Assembly (NCBI RefSeq): GCF_000185905.1
Contig: NC_014923.1
Span: 2,379,501-2,443,500 of the forward strand
Length of the DNA stretch: 64,000 bases
Source: Mesorhizobium ciceri biovar biserrulae WSM1271
GTDB taxonomy: Bacteria > Pseudomonadota > Alphaproteobacteria > Rhizobiales > Rhizobiaceae
Reading direction: 5' to 3'
The notes below the pieces were generated by a model. It ran no database searches. It was given only the letters and a program-made list of their open reading frames with translations, and had not been told where the DNA came from. Positions 1 to 8,271 of this stretch are shown here, in pieces; positions within the stretch are counted from its first letter, which is position 1; the number at the start of each line of letters is the position of its first letter. The position numbers were made by a program, and so were the translations under genes.

Positions 1-62
1 GGATCGACTTGATGTCAGTGCGTCTTGGCATGTCAAAGGTCCGTTCGGCGGGCGGCTTGCAC

Positions 63-93
63 AAAAAACCGGGACGGGAAGACCCGGCCGGTT
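63..93 (-). terminator. Possible intrinsic terminator
   Basis: Read on the minus strand, AACCGG and CCGGTT arms with a CCGGG/CCCGG inner pairing are followed by a run of six T. This could end transcription of the leftward SH3 gene, but it lies about 320 bases past that stop, beyond the octamer array. No gene was recognised in the first 413 bases. Confidence 0.45.
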
Positions 94-172
94 GTGCTCG
101 CGATTCTGGTATCAGGCTAGGAGGGCCTTATAGGGAAGAGTTTTGACTGATGTAACCCCGAAAATGCGAGGT

Positions 173-348
173 AGGGGAATAGGGGAATAGGGGAATAGGG
201 GAATAGGGGAATAGGGGAATAGGGGAATAGGGGAATAGGGGAATAGGGGAATAGGGGAATAGGGGAATAGGGGAATAGGGGAATAGGGGAATAGGGGAAT
301 AGGGGAATAGGGGAATAGGGGAATAGGGGAATAGGGGAATAGGGGAAT
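173..348. repeat. 22 perfect tandem copies of the octamer AGGGGAAT
   Basis: Twenty-two uninterrupted copies of AGGGGAAT run from 173 to 348, followed by a partial AGGG. Because 8 is not a multiple of 3, every frame reads an artificial eight-residue repeat (PYSPIPLF on the minus strand); those open frames are not genes. One strand is purine-only except for a T per unit. A looser pyrimidine-rich stretch at about 377-412 resembles decayed units in the opposite orientation. The array lies downstream of the leftward SH3 gene. Confidence 0.97.
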
Positions 349-413
349 AGGGTGGGTTCGAGAGAATTCCAAACATACTCCCTTTTTCCCCTGCTCCCTT
401 ACTCCCCTGAATT

Positions 414-1316
414 CTAATTCCCCAGCGCCAACTGATCCGTGATCTCAAACCGCTCCGAGACGCCGACACGGATCATGTTGAGGCTGCCTTCCCTGGTGAA
501 GCGGAAGTCGCCGGGCGCGTCGGAACCGGCCGGCTGGCCGGCACGGAAGGAGATGATGCGCGTGCCGCCATCGGGCCAGGTCACAGTGATGTTCGCCTTG
601 TCGGCGCTGTGCACCACGCTGACCTTGCAGCGCTCCATCGGCTGGCCGACATAGCGGGCGCAGGGAATCTCGGGGCCAGAAGCCGGCGTCGGAGCGGAAT
701 CAAGCGGGACGTCAGGCGCCGCCAGCGCCAGTAGGTACGCGTCCTGCATGGCGGCGTGGCCGATTTCCTCAGGCGATTTCGACGTGCTTTCGGCTGCCGG
801 ACCGGCGCCGCCAAGCCGGGCTGTCAGGTCGGGCGGTGCGACCTGAGGGCTGTTGGCCGAGCCGATGGCCTGCGATTGATCTGGCGCCGAGGCCTGCTCG
901 GCCCCACTGCCGGTGGAGGCAACCACCGGCGCACCGGCCGGTCTTGGCTCACCTTCGACATAGGGGTTCGGATTGAGGGGGATGAGATAGCGCGCCGGCG
1001 CCCAGCCGCTCAGCTTCTCCTTGCCCGTGCTCTCGACCTTGCACCATTTGTAGCCGTTGATGTCGTTGCAGCCGAGATTGGTGACCATGTCGCCACTGCT
1101 CAGCCGCGCCTCGACCGTGGCGACCGGCGATGCGGTGGTGCGGACCTTGAGAAGGTCGTCCGGCGCCAGGCCGGTGACGACGGAGATGACGAGCTCCGGC
1201 GCCTCTTGGGCCATCTCTTCAGCCATAGCGGGGGCAATCACCGGCCACGCCGTCATCAGCAGCGGAGCAGCAATCAGCGCATGGAGGATTGTTCGGAGCG
1301 TAACTGTGCGCCTCAT
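414..1316 (-). CDS. Secreted protein with bacterial SH3 domain
   Basis: A 300-residue protein. Residues 1-32 form a signal peptide ending around AMA-EE, so it should be periplasmic. Residues about 44-113 match a bacterial SH3 (SH3_3) fold: VRTTASPVATVEARLSSGD, then a GYKWCKV strand and the GWAPARYL closing motif. A low-complexity Ala/Pro/Ser linker (about 114-215) leads to a C-terminal beta-rich domain with two cysteines (EIPCARY, MERCKVS). Such SH3 domains commonly bind peptidoglycan or proteins, but the partner here is unknown. The gene stands alone. Its 3' side runs into the octamer array. Confidence 0.85.
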   Translation of the reverse strand: MRRTVTLRTILHALIAAPLLMTAWPVIAPAMAEEMAQEAPELVISVVTGLAPDDLLKVRTTASPVATVEARLSSGDMVTNLGCNDINGYKWCKVESTGKEKLSGWAPARYLIPLNPNPYVEGEPRPAGAPVVASTGSGAEQASAPDQSQAIGSANSPQVAPPDLTARLGGAGPAAESTSKSPEEIGHAAMQDAYLLALAAPDVPLDSAPTPASGPEIPCARYVGQPMERCKVSVVHSADKANITVTWPDGGTRIISFRAGQPAGSDAPGDFRFTREGSLNMIRVGVSERFEITDQLALGN

Positions 1317-1439
1317 CGTTTGGCCGTGCGCTGATACCGTGCCGCGGCGGATCGAGCCCGCCGCAAGCCCGGCCGGTTTTATAAGGGACGACGCGGCGCC
1401 ATGTAAGCCCGAAAATTCGGGCCGCCGTTTCGCCAGCCT

Positions 1440-2204
1440 TCAGCCGGGCAGGGGCATGAACCCGGTTCTGAGCGCGTGAGCCCATTCCGGCCGGCCCGCT
1501 TGTTCGGCCTGCCTTGCGGCCGCCTCGTGGTCGTAGTCGACGGCGATGGCCTCGAAGCCGTCGGGCTGGCCGTTGCTGCCCGAGGTGACGATGCCGTAGC
1601 GCGCATGCGGCGAGCCCTGCTCGGAGACATGCGCCGGCGGCGTGGAATCGTCATAGGCAGGGCAGCCGATGCTGCCCGGATTGAAGATGACGGGACCGTC
1701 GGGGACGCGGATCAGTTCCGCGCGGTGGCTGTGGCCGCACAGCGCGATGCGGCAAGCCGGGTCGAGCGCCTTCAGCCGCCGCCGGATCGCCGTCAGCGGC
1801 GCGCGCACCAGCTGGCCATTGACTATCGTATCAGTGAGATATTTCTCGTCATGGTCGGGACGGGCGTGGAAAGCGATGATTCCGGGTGCGATCTCCAGCG
1901 TCAACGGCTGGGCGAACAGCACCTGGCGCTGTGCCTCGGTCAGCCGCTCCTGCGCATAGACGTCGGAGGGCCACATGGTGTCATCAGCGGGGTCGGCGGC
2001 AACACGGCGGTCGTGGTTGCCGCGCACCGTCGGCAGGTTCAGCGCCTGCAGCCGTTCCATCGTTTCGCGTGGCCATAGCGGGCCGGAAACGCTGTCGCCG
2101 AGATTGACGGTCAGGTCGGCGCCGCCGCGCCGGCGCAGGTCGTCAAGCACGGCGTCGAGCGCCAGCACATTGCCGTGGATATCGGCGAGGACGGCGATGC
2201 GCAT
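1440..2204 (-). CDS. Calcineurin-like metallophosphoesterase
   Basis: A 254-residue cytoplasmic phosphoesterase of the YfcE/MJ0936 type. The metal-binding motifs are in order: D8-I-H10 in ADIHGN, GD at 36-37, GNHD at 62-65, and a GHSHR motif near residue 158. This is the full set for a dinuclear metal centre. The natural substrate cannot be told; relatives hydrolyse phosphodiesters or phosphoproteins. An ArsR regulator lies 69 bases upstream on the same strand, so the two may be cotranscribed. Confidence 0.88.
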   Translation of the reverse strand: MRIAVLADIHGNVLALDAVLDDLRRRGGADLTVNLGDSVSGPLWPRETMERLQALNLPTVRGNHDRRVAADPADDTMWPSDVYAQERLTEAQRQVLFAQPLTLEIAPGIIAFHARPDHDEKYLTDTIVNGQLVRAPLTAIRRRLKALDPACRIALCGHSHRAELIRVPDGPVIFNPGSIGCPAYDDSTPPAHVSEQGSPHARYGIVTSGSNGQPDGFEAIAVDYDHEAAARQAEQAGRPEWAHALRTGFMPLPG

Positions 2205-2273
2205 TTTCGGGAAGCTCCTGTGTGACGCCGCTTTTCCTGTTCCCCACGTTCGTGGGCGAGGAACCCAAATCCT

Positions 2274-2636
2274 TCAGGGTCGGGCGTGCACTTCGATATC
2301 GTGGCCGCCAACCGCCGGCAGTGCGGGATCGTCGCCGGCGGCGGCGATGACGCTGTCGAGCAGGCCGGGGAAGCGGGCGTCGAGATCGGCGCGGCGCAGT
2401 GTGATCATGCGGTTGGTGCCGACCACCTCGGCGCGGGTGACGCCGGCCTCGCGCAATTTGGCGAGGTGGTAGCTCAGATTGGTCTTCGAGCCGAAATCGA
2501 GGAACTGGCTGCAGTTCAGCGGCACGCCCTGCTTGCTGGCGAGATAGCGCACGATGGCAAGCCGCGTCGGGTCGCCGAGCACGCCAAGCACGATCGGCAG
2601 GCTGATCTGGTCCGTATTGGGGTGTGGCAAGGTCAT
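2274..2636 (-). CDS. ArsR-family transcriptional regulator
   Basis: A 120-residue winged-helix protein. The N-terminal part (LPIVLGVLGDPTRLAIVRYLA) is the typical ArsR opening. The recognition helix is TNLSYHLAKLREAGV, and the wing is NRMITLRRADLDARFPGLL. It has no CxC metal site of the classical ArsR kind; the single cysteine lies in LNCSQF, so a non-metal signal is likely. The gene is divergent from an MFS pump (starts at 2845) and upstream of the phosphoesterase. It probably controls one or both. Confidence 0.88.
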   Translation of the reverse strand: MTLPHPNTDQISLPIVLGVLGDPTRLAIVRYLASKQGVPLNCSQFLDFGSKTNLSYHLAKLREAGVTRAEVVGTNRMITLRRADLDARFPGLLDSVIAAAGDDPALPAVGGHDIEVHARP

Positions 2637-2844
2637 GGCTCGAAACTAAGCACAGTCGGGTCCGATTTCAACGCATCCATCATTGTTGGCTCCACGTGGC
2701 CTTTCTCCGTCTCGCGCGAACCCCGCCCGGCCTGTGCTGACACAGGGCTGTCAGGAAGGTTCAGCTATTTTTCCCTGGCTTCATTGACATGATGCCCTGT
2801 TATGTCCAATTGTTCAATAACTTTTGAACTAAGGACATCCCGCC

Positions 2845-4023
2845 ATGGACAAGCGCCTCTTCTGGCTCGCGCTCGGATCGTTCACGATCTCGACCGAAGG
2901 CTTCGTCATCTCCAGCCTTCTGCCCGACATCGCGGCGGATGCCGGCATCTCCATTCCGCTGGCCGGCACGCTGATTACCGCCTTCGCGCTCGCCTATGCG
3001 GTCGGCACGCCGATCCTGGCGACGCTGACAGGCGAATGGGACCGGCGCCGCGTCATCCTGTGGACGCTGGTGTTCTTCGTCATCGGCAACATCGCCGCCG
3101 CCTTGAGTTCCTCCTTCGAACTGCTGCTGGTCGCGCGCATCGTCATGGCGCTGTCGTCGGGCCTGTTCGCCGCAACTGCGCAAGGCACGGCGGTGGCGCT
3201 GGTCGATGATCATCACCGGGCGCGTGCCATCGCCGTCGTCGTCGGCGGCACCACTGTGGCCGTTGCGCTCGGTGCGCCGCTGGGCGCGCTCGTTGCCACC
3301 GTCGCCGGCTGGCGCGGCACCTTCTTTGCCATCGCCGGCCTTGGCGCGCTTGCGGGCGCGATCCTGTGGTACCGGCTGCCGCAGGGCATCGTTGGCACCA
3401 GGCTGCCCTTGAAGCGCAGGCTGGCGGCAGCGCTGCGTCCCGGCGTGATGCCGATCCTGTTGACGACAGTGCTGGCGCTGATCGGCGCCTTCACCGTCTT
3501 TGCCTATGTCGCGCCGCTTGCCATCGAGGGCGGCGGTCTCAGCCAGATCGCGCTGCCCGGCATGCTGCTCGCCTTCGGCGTCGGCGCCGTCATCGGCAAC
3601 ATTGGCGGCGGCCAGGCCGCCGACCGGTTCGGCGCGACCCGCACCGTCGGCTGGTCGCTGGCGCTGAGTGCAGCCATGCTGGTCTTATTGTCGGTCATCC
3701 CGACCTTCCTGCCGCACCATATTGCCGGGCCGGCGCTGATGGCGATGATGGTGCCGTGGGGCATCGTCGGCTGGGCGTTCCCGCCGGCGCAGGCGAGCCG
3801 CATCATCAAGCTGGCGCCCGATGCCGCCCCGATCGTGCTGTCGCTCAACGCCTCGGCGCTCTATCTCGGCGTGGCGCTGGGTGCCGTGGTCGGTGGTGCC
3901 GTGCTGCGCTACGGCGCGCCGGCCGATCTCGGCCTGGTCGCCGCGATCTTCCCGATCGTCGGGCTTGGCGTCGTGGTCGCCGGCCGCTGGGCGGCTCGGC
4001 CTGTAGAAATGCCTGCCGAGTAG
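2845..4023 (+). CDS. MFS transporter (DHA1, AraJ-like)
   Basis: A 392-residue integral membrane protein with about 12 hydrophobic helices, typical of drug:H+ antiporter family 1. The N-terminus FWLALGSFTISTEGFVISS and the loop motif GEWDRRRVILW after helix 2 fit the sugar-efflux/chloramphenicol-resistance branch. The start is supported by AAGGAC about 10 bases upstream. It is transcribed divergently from the ArsR gene across 208 bases, which suggests ArsR-controlled efflux. The substrate is unknown. Confidence 0.88.
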   Translation: MDKRLFWLALGSFTISTEGFVISSLLPDIAADAGISIPLAGTLITAFALAYAVGTPILATLTGEWDRRRVILWTLVFFVIGNIAAALSSSFELLLVARIVMALSSGLFAATAQGTAVALVDDHHRARAIAVVVGGTTVAVALGAPLGALVATVAGWRGTFFAIAGLGALAGAILWYRLPQGIVGTRLPLKRRLAAALRPGVMPILLTTVLALIGAFTVFAYVAPLAIEGGGLSQIALPGMLLAFGVGAVIGNIGGGQAADRFGATRTVGWSLALSAAMLVLLSVIPTFLPHHIAGPALMAMMVPWGIVGWAFPPAQASRIIKLAPDAAPIVLSLNASALYLGVALGAVVGGAVLRYGAPADLGLVAAIFPIVGLGVVVAGRWAARPVEMPAE

Positions 4024-4044
4024 AGTCTTTGGCAAACGCTGGCC

Positions 4045-4503
4045 TTAGGGCGTGGCCGGCGGCAGATCAAAATCCAGCGCGGCGATCTCATCCAGAGCCG
4101 CGCGCAAATCTTCGGCCTTGTCCTTGCCGACGACATCTTCGAAGCGCTGCTGGGCGATTTGCCACAGTTTCATCGCTTCCTCGAGCTTGTCCAGGCCCTT
4201 TGGCGTCAGTCGTACACGCTTGACGCGGCGGTCCTCCGGGTCGGCGAAGGTCTCGACATAGCCGTCGCGGATCAGCGGTTTCAGCGTATGGCCGAGCGCC
4301 GACAGGTCCATGATCAGCGACGTGGCGATGGCGCCCATCGCCGGCTCATCGCCCATATGGATCTGGTAAAGCAGGCCCTGCTGCGTCGCCTTGAGGCCTG
4401 ACGGCTCCACCACATCATCATAAAACTTGCCGAGCTTGCGCGCCGCGCGGCGCAGCGCGGCGTTGTTGCAGAGCGTGAGGCCGGGCAGGCTGTCCTTTGA
4501 CAT
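4045..4503 (-). CDS. MarR-family transcriptional regulator
   Basis: A 152-residue MarR winged-helix repressor when started at the ATG at 4503. That ATG has AGGGA just upstream, and the residues beyond it in the open frame (up to 4617) do not look like MarR. The motifs are LKATQQGLLYQIH, the recognition region MDLSALGHTLKPLIRDGYV and the wing DPEDRRVKRVRLTPKG. It faces an SDR gene across a region with two operator-like palindromes (4577-4620), so autorepression together with SDR control is the natural reading. Confidence 0.9.
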   Translation of the reverse strand: MSKDSLPGLTLCNNAALRRAARKLGKFYDDVVEPSGLKATQQGLLYQIHMGDEPAMGAIATSLIMDLSALGHTLKPLIRDGYVETFADPEDRRVKRVRLTPKGLDKLEEAMKLWQIAQQRFEDVVGKDKAEDLRAALDEIAALDFDLPPATP

Positions 4504-4567
4504 GATGGTCCCTGGCGCCGGCGAATGAGGCCCGGCTGCTCCCCTCAAATAATCCCCGCCCGTCTCA

Positions 4568-4620
4568 TTGACAAGATAGTGGCATATGCCTACTTCACGA
4601 TTAGTGGTATATGCCACTAA
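4568..4620. promoter_or_regulatory. Twin palindromic operators and -35 box between marR and SDR genes
   Basis: Two related inverted repeats lie at 4577-4592 (TAGTGGCATATGCCTA) and 4601-4620 (TTAGTGGTATATGCCACTAA). The core is AGTGG-YATATR-CCACT. A TTGACA at 4568-4573 sits immediately before the first palindrome. A repressor bound here would cover a rightward promoter. MarR dimers typically bind such 16-20 base dyads. Confidence 0.75.
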
Positions 4621-4713
4621 ATCAGATCAAGCGGCTTTCCGGCAGCGCGGCAGATGCCACGGTGCCGGGGGTCATTCGAAACGAACAAGATCAGTTGAAG
4701 AAGGAACAGGACA

Positions 4714-5508
4714 ATGAGTGGACAGGGCAACAAGGGCACGGCGGTCGTCACCGGTGCTTCGTCGGGCATCGGCGCGGTCTATGCCGACCGGCTGGCGGGG
4801 CAGGGCTACGATCTGGTGCTGGTGGCGCGGCGCGCCGACCGGCTGGAGGAACTGGCCGGGAAGCTGCGCCAGACCTATAGCCGCAAGGTCGGCGTGATCA
4901 GCGCCGATCTTGCAAACGACGATGATGTGCGCCGCGTCGAGCAAGCTGTAACAGCCGACGAGAGCATCACACTGCTGGTCAACAATGCCGGCATCGGCGG
5001 CCAGGCCGTCGTGGCCACCGCCGATGTCGACGCGGCCGAGCGCATGATCAAGGTCAACACCATCGCCTTGACGCGTCTAACCCGCGCCGTGCTGCCGGGG
5101 CTTTTGGCACGCAACCGCGGCGGCATCGTCAACATCGCCTCGGTGCTCGCCTTCGACACCTCCTTCGGCGGCATCTACAGCGGCACCAAAGCTTATGTGG
5201 TCAACTTCACCGAAGCCCTGCACCGTGAGGTCGAGGGCACCAATGTGAAGGTGCAGGTGGTGCTGCCGGGCGCGACCCGGACCGATTTCTGGGAACTTGC
5301 CGGCACCGATATCGCAAACGTTCCGAAGGAGATCATCATGACCGCCGACGACATGGTCGATGCCGCACTTGTCGGCTTGGCCAAAGGCGAGGCGGTCACC
5401 GTGCCCGCGCTTGCCGATGCGGCCAAGCTCGACACATTCCTCGGCGCCCGGCAAGCCTTCTACGGCAGCCTGCACGCCGACAAGCCGGCGGCGCGTTACG
5501 GGGTTTGA
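4714..5508 (+). CDS. SDR-family NAD(P)-dependent oxidoreductase
   Basis: A 264-residue classical short-chain dehydrogenase. The nucleotide-binding motif TGASSGIG is at residues 14-21. NNAG follows at about residue 90, and the catalytic YxxxK is in YSGTKAYVVNF, with the serine in NIASVLAF upstream. RBS GAAGGAAC precedes the ATG. It resembles the DltE/YqjQ-like branch that reduces small carbonyl substrates, but the substrate is not predictable. It is transcribed divergently from the MarR gene and is the likely target of the twin operators. Confidence 0.9.
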   Translation: MSGQGNKGTAVVTGASSGIGAVYADRLAGQGYDLVLVARRADRLEELAGKLRQTYSRKVGVISADLANDDDVRRVEQAVTADESITLLVNNAGIGGQAVVATADVDAAERMIKVNTIALTRLTRAVLPGLLARNRGGIVNIASVLAFDTSFGGIYSGTKAYVVNFTEALHREVEGTNVKVQVVLPGATRTDFWELAGTDIANVPKEIIMTADDMVDAALVGLAKGEAVTVPALADAAKLDTFLGARQAFYGSLHADKPAARYGV

Positions 5509-5514
5509 CGTTTG

Positions 5515-5730
5515 AGAGGCTGGTTCGCTTTGCGAACCAGGACCCCCACCCCGCTGCTTCGCAGCGATTTGCCGGGGCGAGCCACGGGTCTCACCCGTCC
5601 TTCGGACCCCCATAAGGGGGAAGGTTAGGGGCGCGCGCCGCCCTCCTTGAGGCTTGGAAAAGGCGCGCTCCCTACCTCCCCCTTGTGGGGAGGTCGGACC
5701 GAAGGCCCGGGTGGGGCTCCTGCGCTGACC
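5515..5730. repeat. Rhizobial-type intergenic palindromic repeat cluster (copy A)
   Basis: Non-coding DNA with nested inverted repeats: GGTTCGCTTTGCGAACC at about 5522-5538, GCTGCTTCGCAGC, CCCCCATAAGGGGG, and CTCCCCCTTGTGGGGAGG near 5677-5694. Related blocks occur at 7350-7510 and 34736-34840. Together they form an imperfect mosaic of the short palindromic repeats common between rhizobial genes. It lies between the convergent SDR and LysE genes. Confidence 0.7.
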
Positions 5731-5768
5731 TTGCAGGACTTGGCGTCTTGTACCCATTCCGTGGCCGT

Positions 5769-6368
5769 CTACGCCGACCGCCACATCGGAATGATCGAGG
5801 CGGCCAGCACCAGTGCCAGCACGATGTTGAGCGCGCGCCATTGCCATTCGGTCTTGAGCAGCCGCGCCAGCACCATGCCGGCCACGCACCACAGTGAAAG
5901 CGAGGCGGCGGCCGCGAGGCCGAAAGTGGCGCCGAGCAGCAGCGCGAGCTGCATCGGTCCGCTGGCCAATGCCGCGAACGACGCCGCGGCGCCCAGTCCC
6001 ATCGCCCATCCCTTCGGGTTCATCCATTGAATGCCGGCGCCGCCGAGAAAGCTGTTCGGCCTGGCCATGGTTACATCCAGATTAGGCGGTCCGCTGCGGC
6101 CGATCTTGATCGCCAACCAGACGAGATAAAGTGAGCCGGTGACCTTCATCGCCAGTTGCAGCGAGGGCACGGCGAGCAGCAGGCCGGCGAGCCCGGCGGC
6201 GGCGGCGCTCGTCACCGTGGCGAGGCCGGCGGCGCTGCCGATCAGCAAAGGTACGGAACGGCGAAAGCCGAACTGTGCGCCCGATGCCGTCGACAGGGTC
6301 GTGGCGATGCCGGGCGTGGTGGTGGCGACGATGGCAAACAGGATGAGCGGGAAAATGGGCTCGAGCAT
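5769..6368 (-). CDS. LysE/RhtB-family amino-acid exporter
   Basis: A 199-residue membrane protein with about six hydrophobic segments. It starts at MLEPIFPLILFAIV (6368); the frame beyond is not conserved-looking. The family hallmark near the N-terminus is present as TTTPGIATTLSTASGAQFGFRRSVPLLIGSAAG. LysE/RhtB proteins export amino acids or derivatives from the cytoplasm. It is divergent from a LysR regulator (start 6467), a common pairing in which the regulator senses the exported compound. Confidence 0.88.
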   Translation of the reverse strand: MLEPIFPLILFAIVATTTPGIATTLSTASGAQFGFRRSVPLLIGSAAGLATVTSAAAAGLAGLLLAVPSLQLAMKVTGSLYLVWLAIKIGRSGPPNLDVTMARPNSFLGGAGIQWMNPKGWAMGLGAAASFAALASGPMQLALLLGATFGLAAAASLSLWCVAGMVLARLLKTEWQWRALNIVLALVLAASIIPMWRSA

Positions 6369-6466
6369 GCGGCGTCCTCGGTGGGAGGGCTGCCATCGTA
6401 GCTGCGCACGAACTTCAGTAAATGCAATGTTTGCTATGGTTGACATTAGCAAGCATAATGCCAACC

Positions 6467-7336
6467 ATGATCCGAAATCTCGACATGGCGCTGATCCGCA
6501 CCTTTATCACCGTCGCCGACAAGGCCAGCATGACAGCGGCGGCCAATGCACTGCACCTGACGCAAGGTGCTGTCAGCCAGCAGGTCAAACGGCTGGAGGA
6601 GGCGTTCGGCTCGAGCCTCTTCGAGCGCGACCGGCGCGGCTTGCGGCTGACGCGCGCCGGTGAACAGCTATTCGGCAGGGGCAAGCGGCTGCTGGCCTTG
6701 AATGACGAGATCTGGGCCGAAATGGCTGGGAGCCCGGTGGCCGGCCAGGTGCGGCTCGGCGTGCCCTACGACCTTGTCGGCACCTTGCTGGCGCCGGTGC
6801 TGAAGACCTATGCCGAGACCTATCCGCAGGTCGAGATATCGCTGGTCTGCGCCTCGTCGCCAGAATTGACTGCTGCCCTTGCGGCCGGGACCATCGACCT
6901 TGCCGTGATCGAGGAATGCGCCGGCCCGTCGGCCGGCGAATGCCTCGTCGTTGACCGGCTGGTCTGGGTCGGTGCCAAGGGCGGCGTTGCCCGCGCCAAG
7001 CGGCCGCTGCCGGTGTCGATCGTCGCCGACACCTGCGCTTTCCGGCCGGCTGTGCTGGCGGCGCTCGGTGAGCATGGGCTGGAGTGGCGCACCGTGTTCG
7101 AGAACGGCAACATCGACGCGACGACCGCGACGGTGCGCTCCGACCTCGCCGTCACCACCTGGCTGGCCTCCACGGTGCCAGCCGATCTCGACATATTGCC
7201 ATCGGAGTCCGGCCTGCCGCCGCTGCCGAATTTTGCCATCAACCTGCATCTGCCGAGGCATGGGGTAGGGCCCGCGGCGCAGGAATTCGCACGGCATATA
7301 CGGGAAGGGCTGGCGCGGCGACCAGTCGCTGCTTGA
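6467..7336 (+). CDS. LysR-family transcriptional regulator
   Basis: A 289-residue LysR regulator. The winged helix spans residues about 5-62: MALIRTFITVADKASMTAAANALHLTQGAVSQQVKRLE, then LFERDRRGLRLTRAGE. A periplasmic-binding-like effector domain follows. Two in-frame ATGs occur (6458 and 6467); the open frame extends to 6422, but those first residues are not LysR-like. It probably regulates the divergent LysE-type exporter. The 98-base gap contains GCTATGGTTGACATTAGC, a loose T-N11-A type dyad. Confidence 0.9.
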   Translation: MIRNLDMALIRTFITVADKASMTAAANALHLTQGAVSQQVKRLEEAFGSSLFERDRRGLRLTRAGEQLFGRGKRLLALNDEIWAEMAGSPVAGQVRLGVPYDLVGTLLAPVLKTYAETYPQVEISLVCASSPELTAALAAGTIDLAVIEECAGPSAGECLVVDRLVWVGAKGGVARAKRPLPVSIVADTCAFRPAVLAALGEHGLEWRTVFENGNIDATTATVRSDLAVTTWLASTVPADLDILPSESGLPPLPNFAINLHLPRHGVGPAAQEFARHIREGLARRPVAA

Positions 7337-7349
7337 AGCTTCTCAGAAC

Positions 7350-7510
7350 TGGGGTTCCTCTCCCCCGTCGCTCTCCCCCCTCCGGAGGGAGAGGAAAGGT
7401 GCCAGCTGAGGTAGGTTCGCGCCGTTCCTCTACCCCGTCAACCGGGGGAGAGGTGTCGAGCGAAGCTCGACGGAGTGGGGGTCGATCTTTCATCGTGGGG
7501 CGAGGAACCC
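7350..7510. repeat. Rhizobial-type intergenic palindromic repeat cluster (copy B)
   Basis: Non-coding DNA with CTCTCCCCCCTCCGGAGGGAGAGG (about 7369-7393), GTCAACCGGGGGAGAGG and GAGCGAAGCTCGACGGAGTGGGGG. It is related in composition and arrangement to copies at 5515-5730 and 34736-34840. It lies between the convergent LysR and RibD-like genes and may serve as a transcript end. Confidence 0.65.
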
Positions 7511-7518
7511 AGGTCCTG

Positions 7519-8169
7519 CTACTTCCAATTCCTGCGCCGCTCGAGCTCGGCTTCCGACGGCTCTCCCGTGACAAACGACCCGACCTTGACCTCGCCCGCG
7601 CGTTCGTAGGTCGCCATGATGACGCCGGTGCCGGTTGCCTGCGACTTAATGAGCTTGAAGGCGGCCGGGATCGCGCTGTCGCCGAACAGCCGCTTGCCGT
7701 TACCCAGCAACAGCGGAAAGACCATCAGCCGGATCTCGTCGATCAGCCCGTTGGCGAGCAGCGTTTGGATCAGGTTGCCCGATCCCTGGATGAGCAGGTC
7801 GGGTCCATCCTCCTGCTTGAGGCGGCGCAACTCCGCAACGATATCAGGCCCGAGCGATTGCGTGTTCTGCCAGGTGAGGGTGTCGGGCCGATGCGTCGCG
7901 ACATATTTGGTCGCAGGGTTGAAGGCATCCGCGATCGGATCTTTCTGATATGGCCAGTAGGCGGCGAAGATATCGTAGGTCCTGCGGCCGAGAAGCAGGG
8001 CGAAAGGCTTGGAGAACAGTTCATCCATCGCCGCGCCCCCCGCCTCGTCGAAGTAATGGAAGGTCCAGCCGCCGAACTTGAAGCCGCCGACCGGATCCTC
8101 TTGCGGGCCGCCGGGCGCCTGCATGACGCCGTCGAGGCTGACGAATGTCGCAGAGATAATCTTTCTCAT
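7519..8169 (-). CDS. Dihydrofolate reductase family (RibD C-terminal-like) protein
   Basis: A 216-residue cytoplasmic protein of the RibD_C/YyaP group. The N-terminus MRKIISATFVSLDGVMQAPGGP is the family signature. LLLGRRTYDIFAAYWP and the GSGNLIQTLLANGLIDEIRLMVFPLLLGNGKRLF block are the NADPH-binding half. Members are NADPH-dependent reductases, often without a known substrate. It is not the folate-pathway FolA enzyme. The C-terminal about 25 residues are charged (EAELERRRNWK). Confidence 0.9.
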   Translation of the reverse strand: MRKIISATFVSLDGVMQAPGGPQEDPVGGFKFGGWTFHYFDEAGGAAMDELFSKPFALLLGRRTYDIFAAYWPYQKDPIADAFNPATKYVATHRPDTLTWQNTQSLGPDIVAELRRLKQEDGPDLLIQGSGNLIQTLLANGLIDEIRLMVFPLLLGNGKRLFGDSAIPAAFKLIKSQATGTGVIMATYERAGEVKVGSFVTGEPSEAELERRRNWK

Positions 8170-8271
8170 TCCAATGCTCCCGTTCTTCGGTCCACGCCGT
8201 CGTGGCGGACTTCAGCCCAAGGACGGGCGACGAGCCACCGGTCCGACAGGACAGGACGAAATTTTGGAAAA

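Noticed and set aside
173..348. CRISPR-like or coding interpretation of the octamer array
   Set aside because: There are no spacers and the unit is only 8 bases. Frames in it read an artificial periodic peptide.
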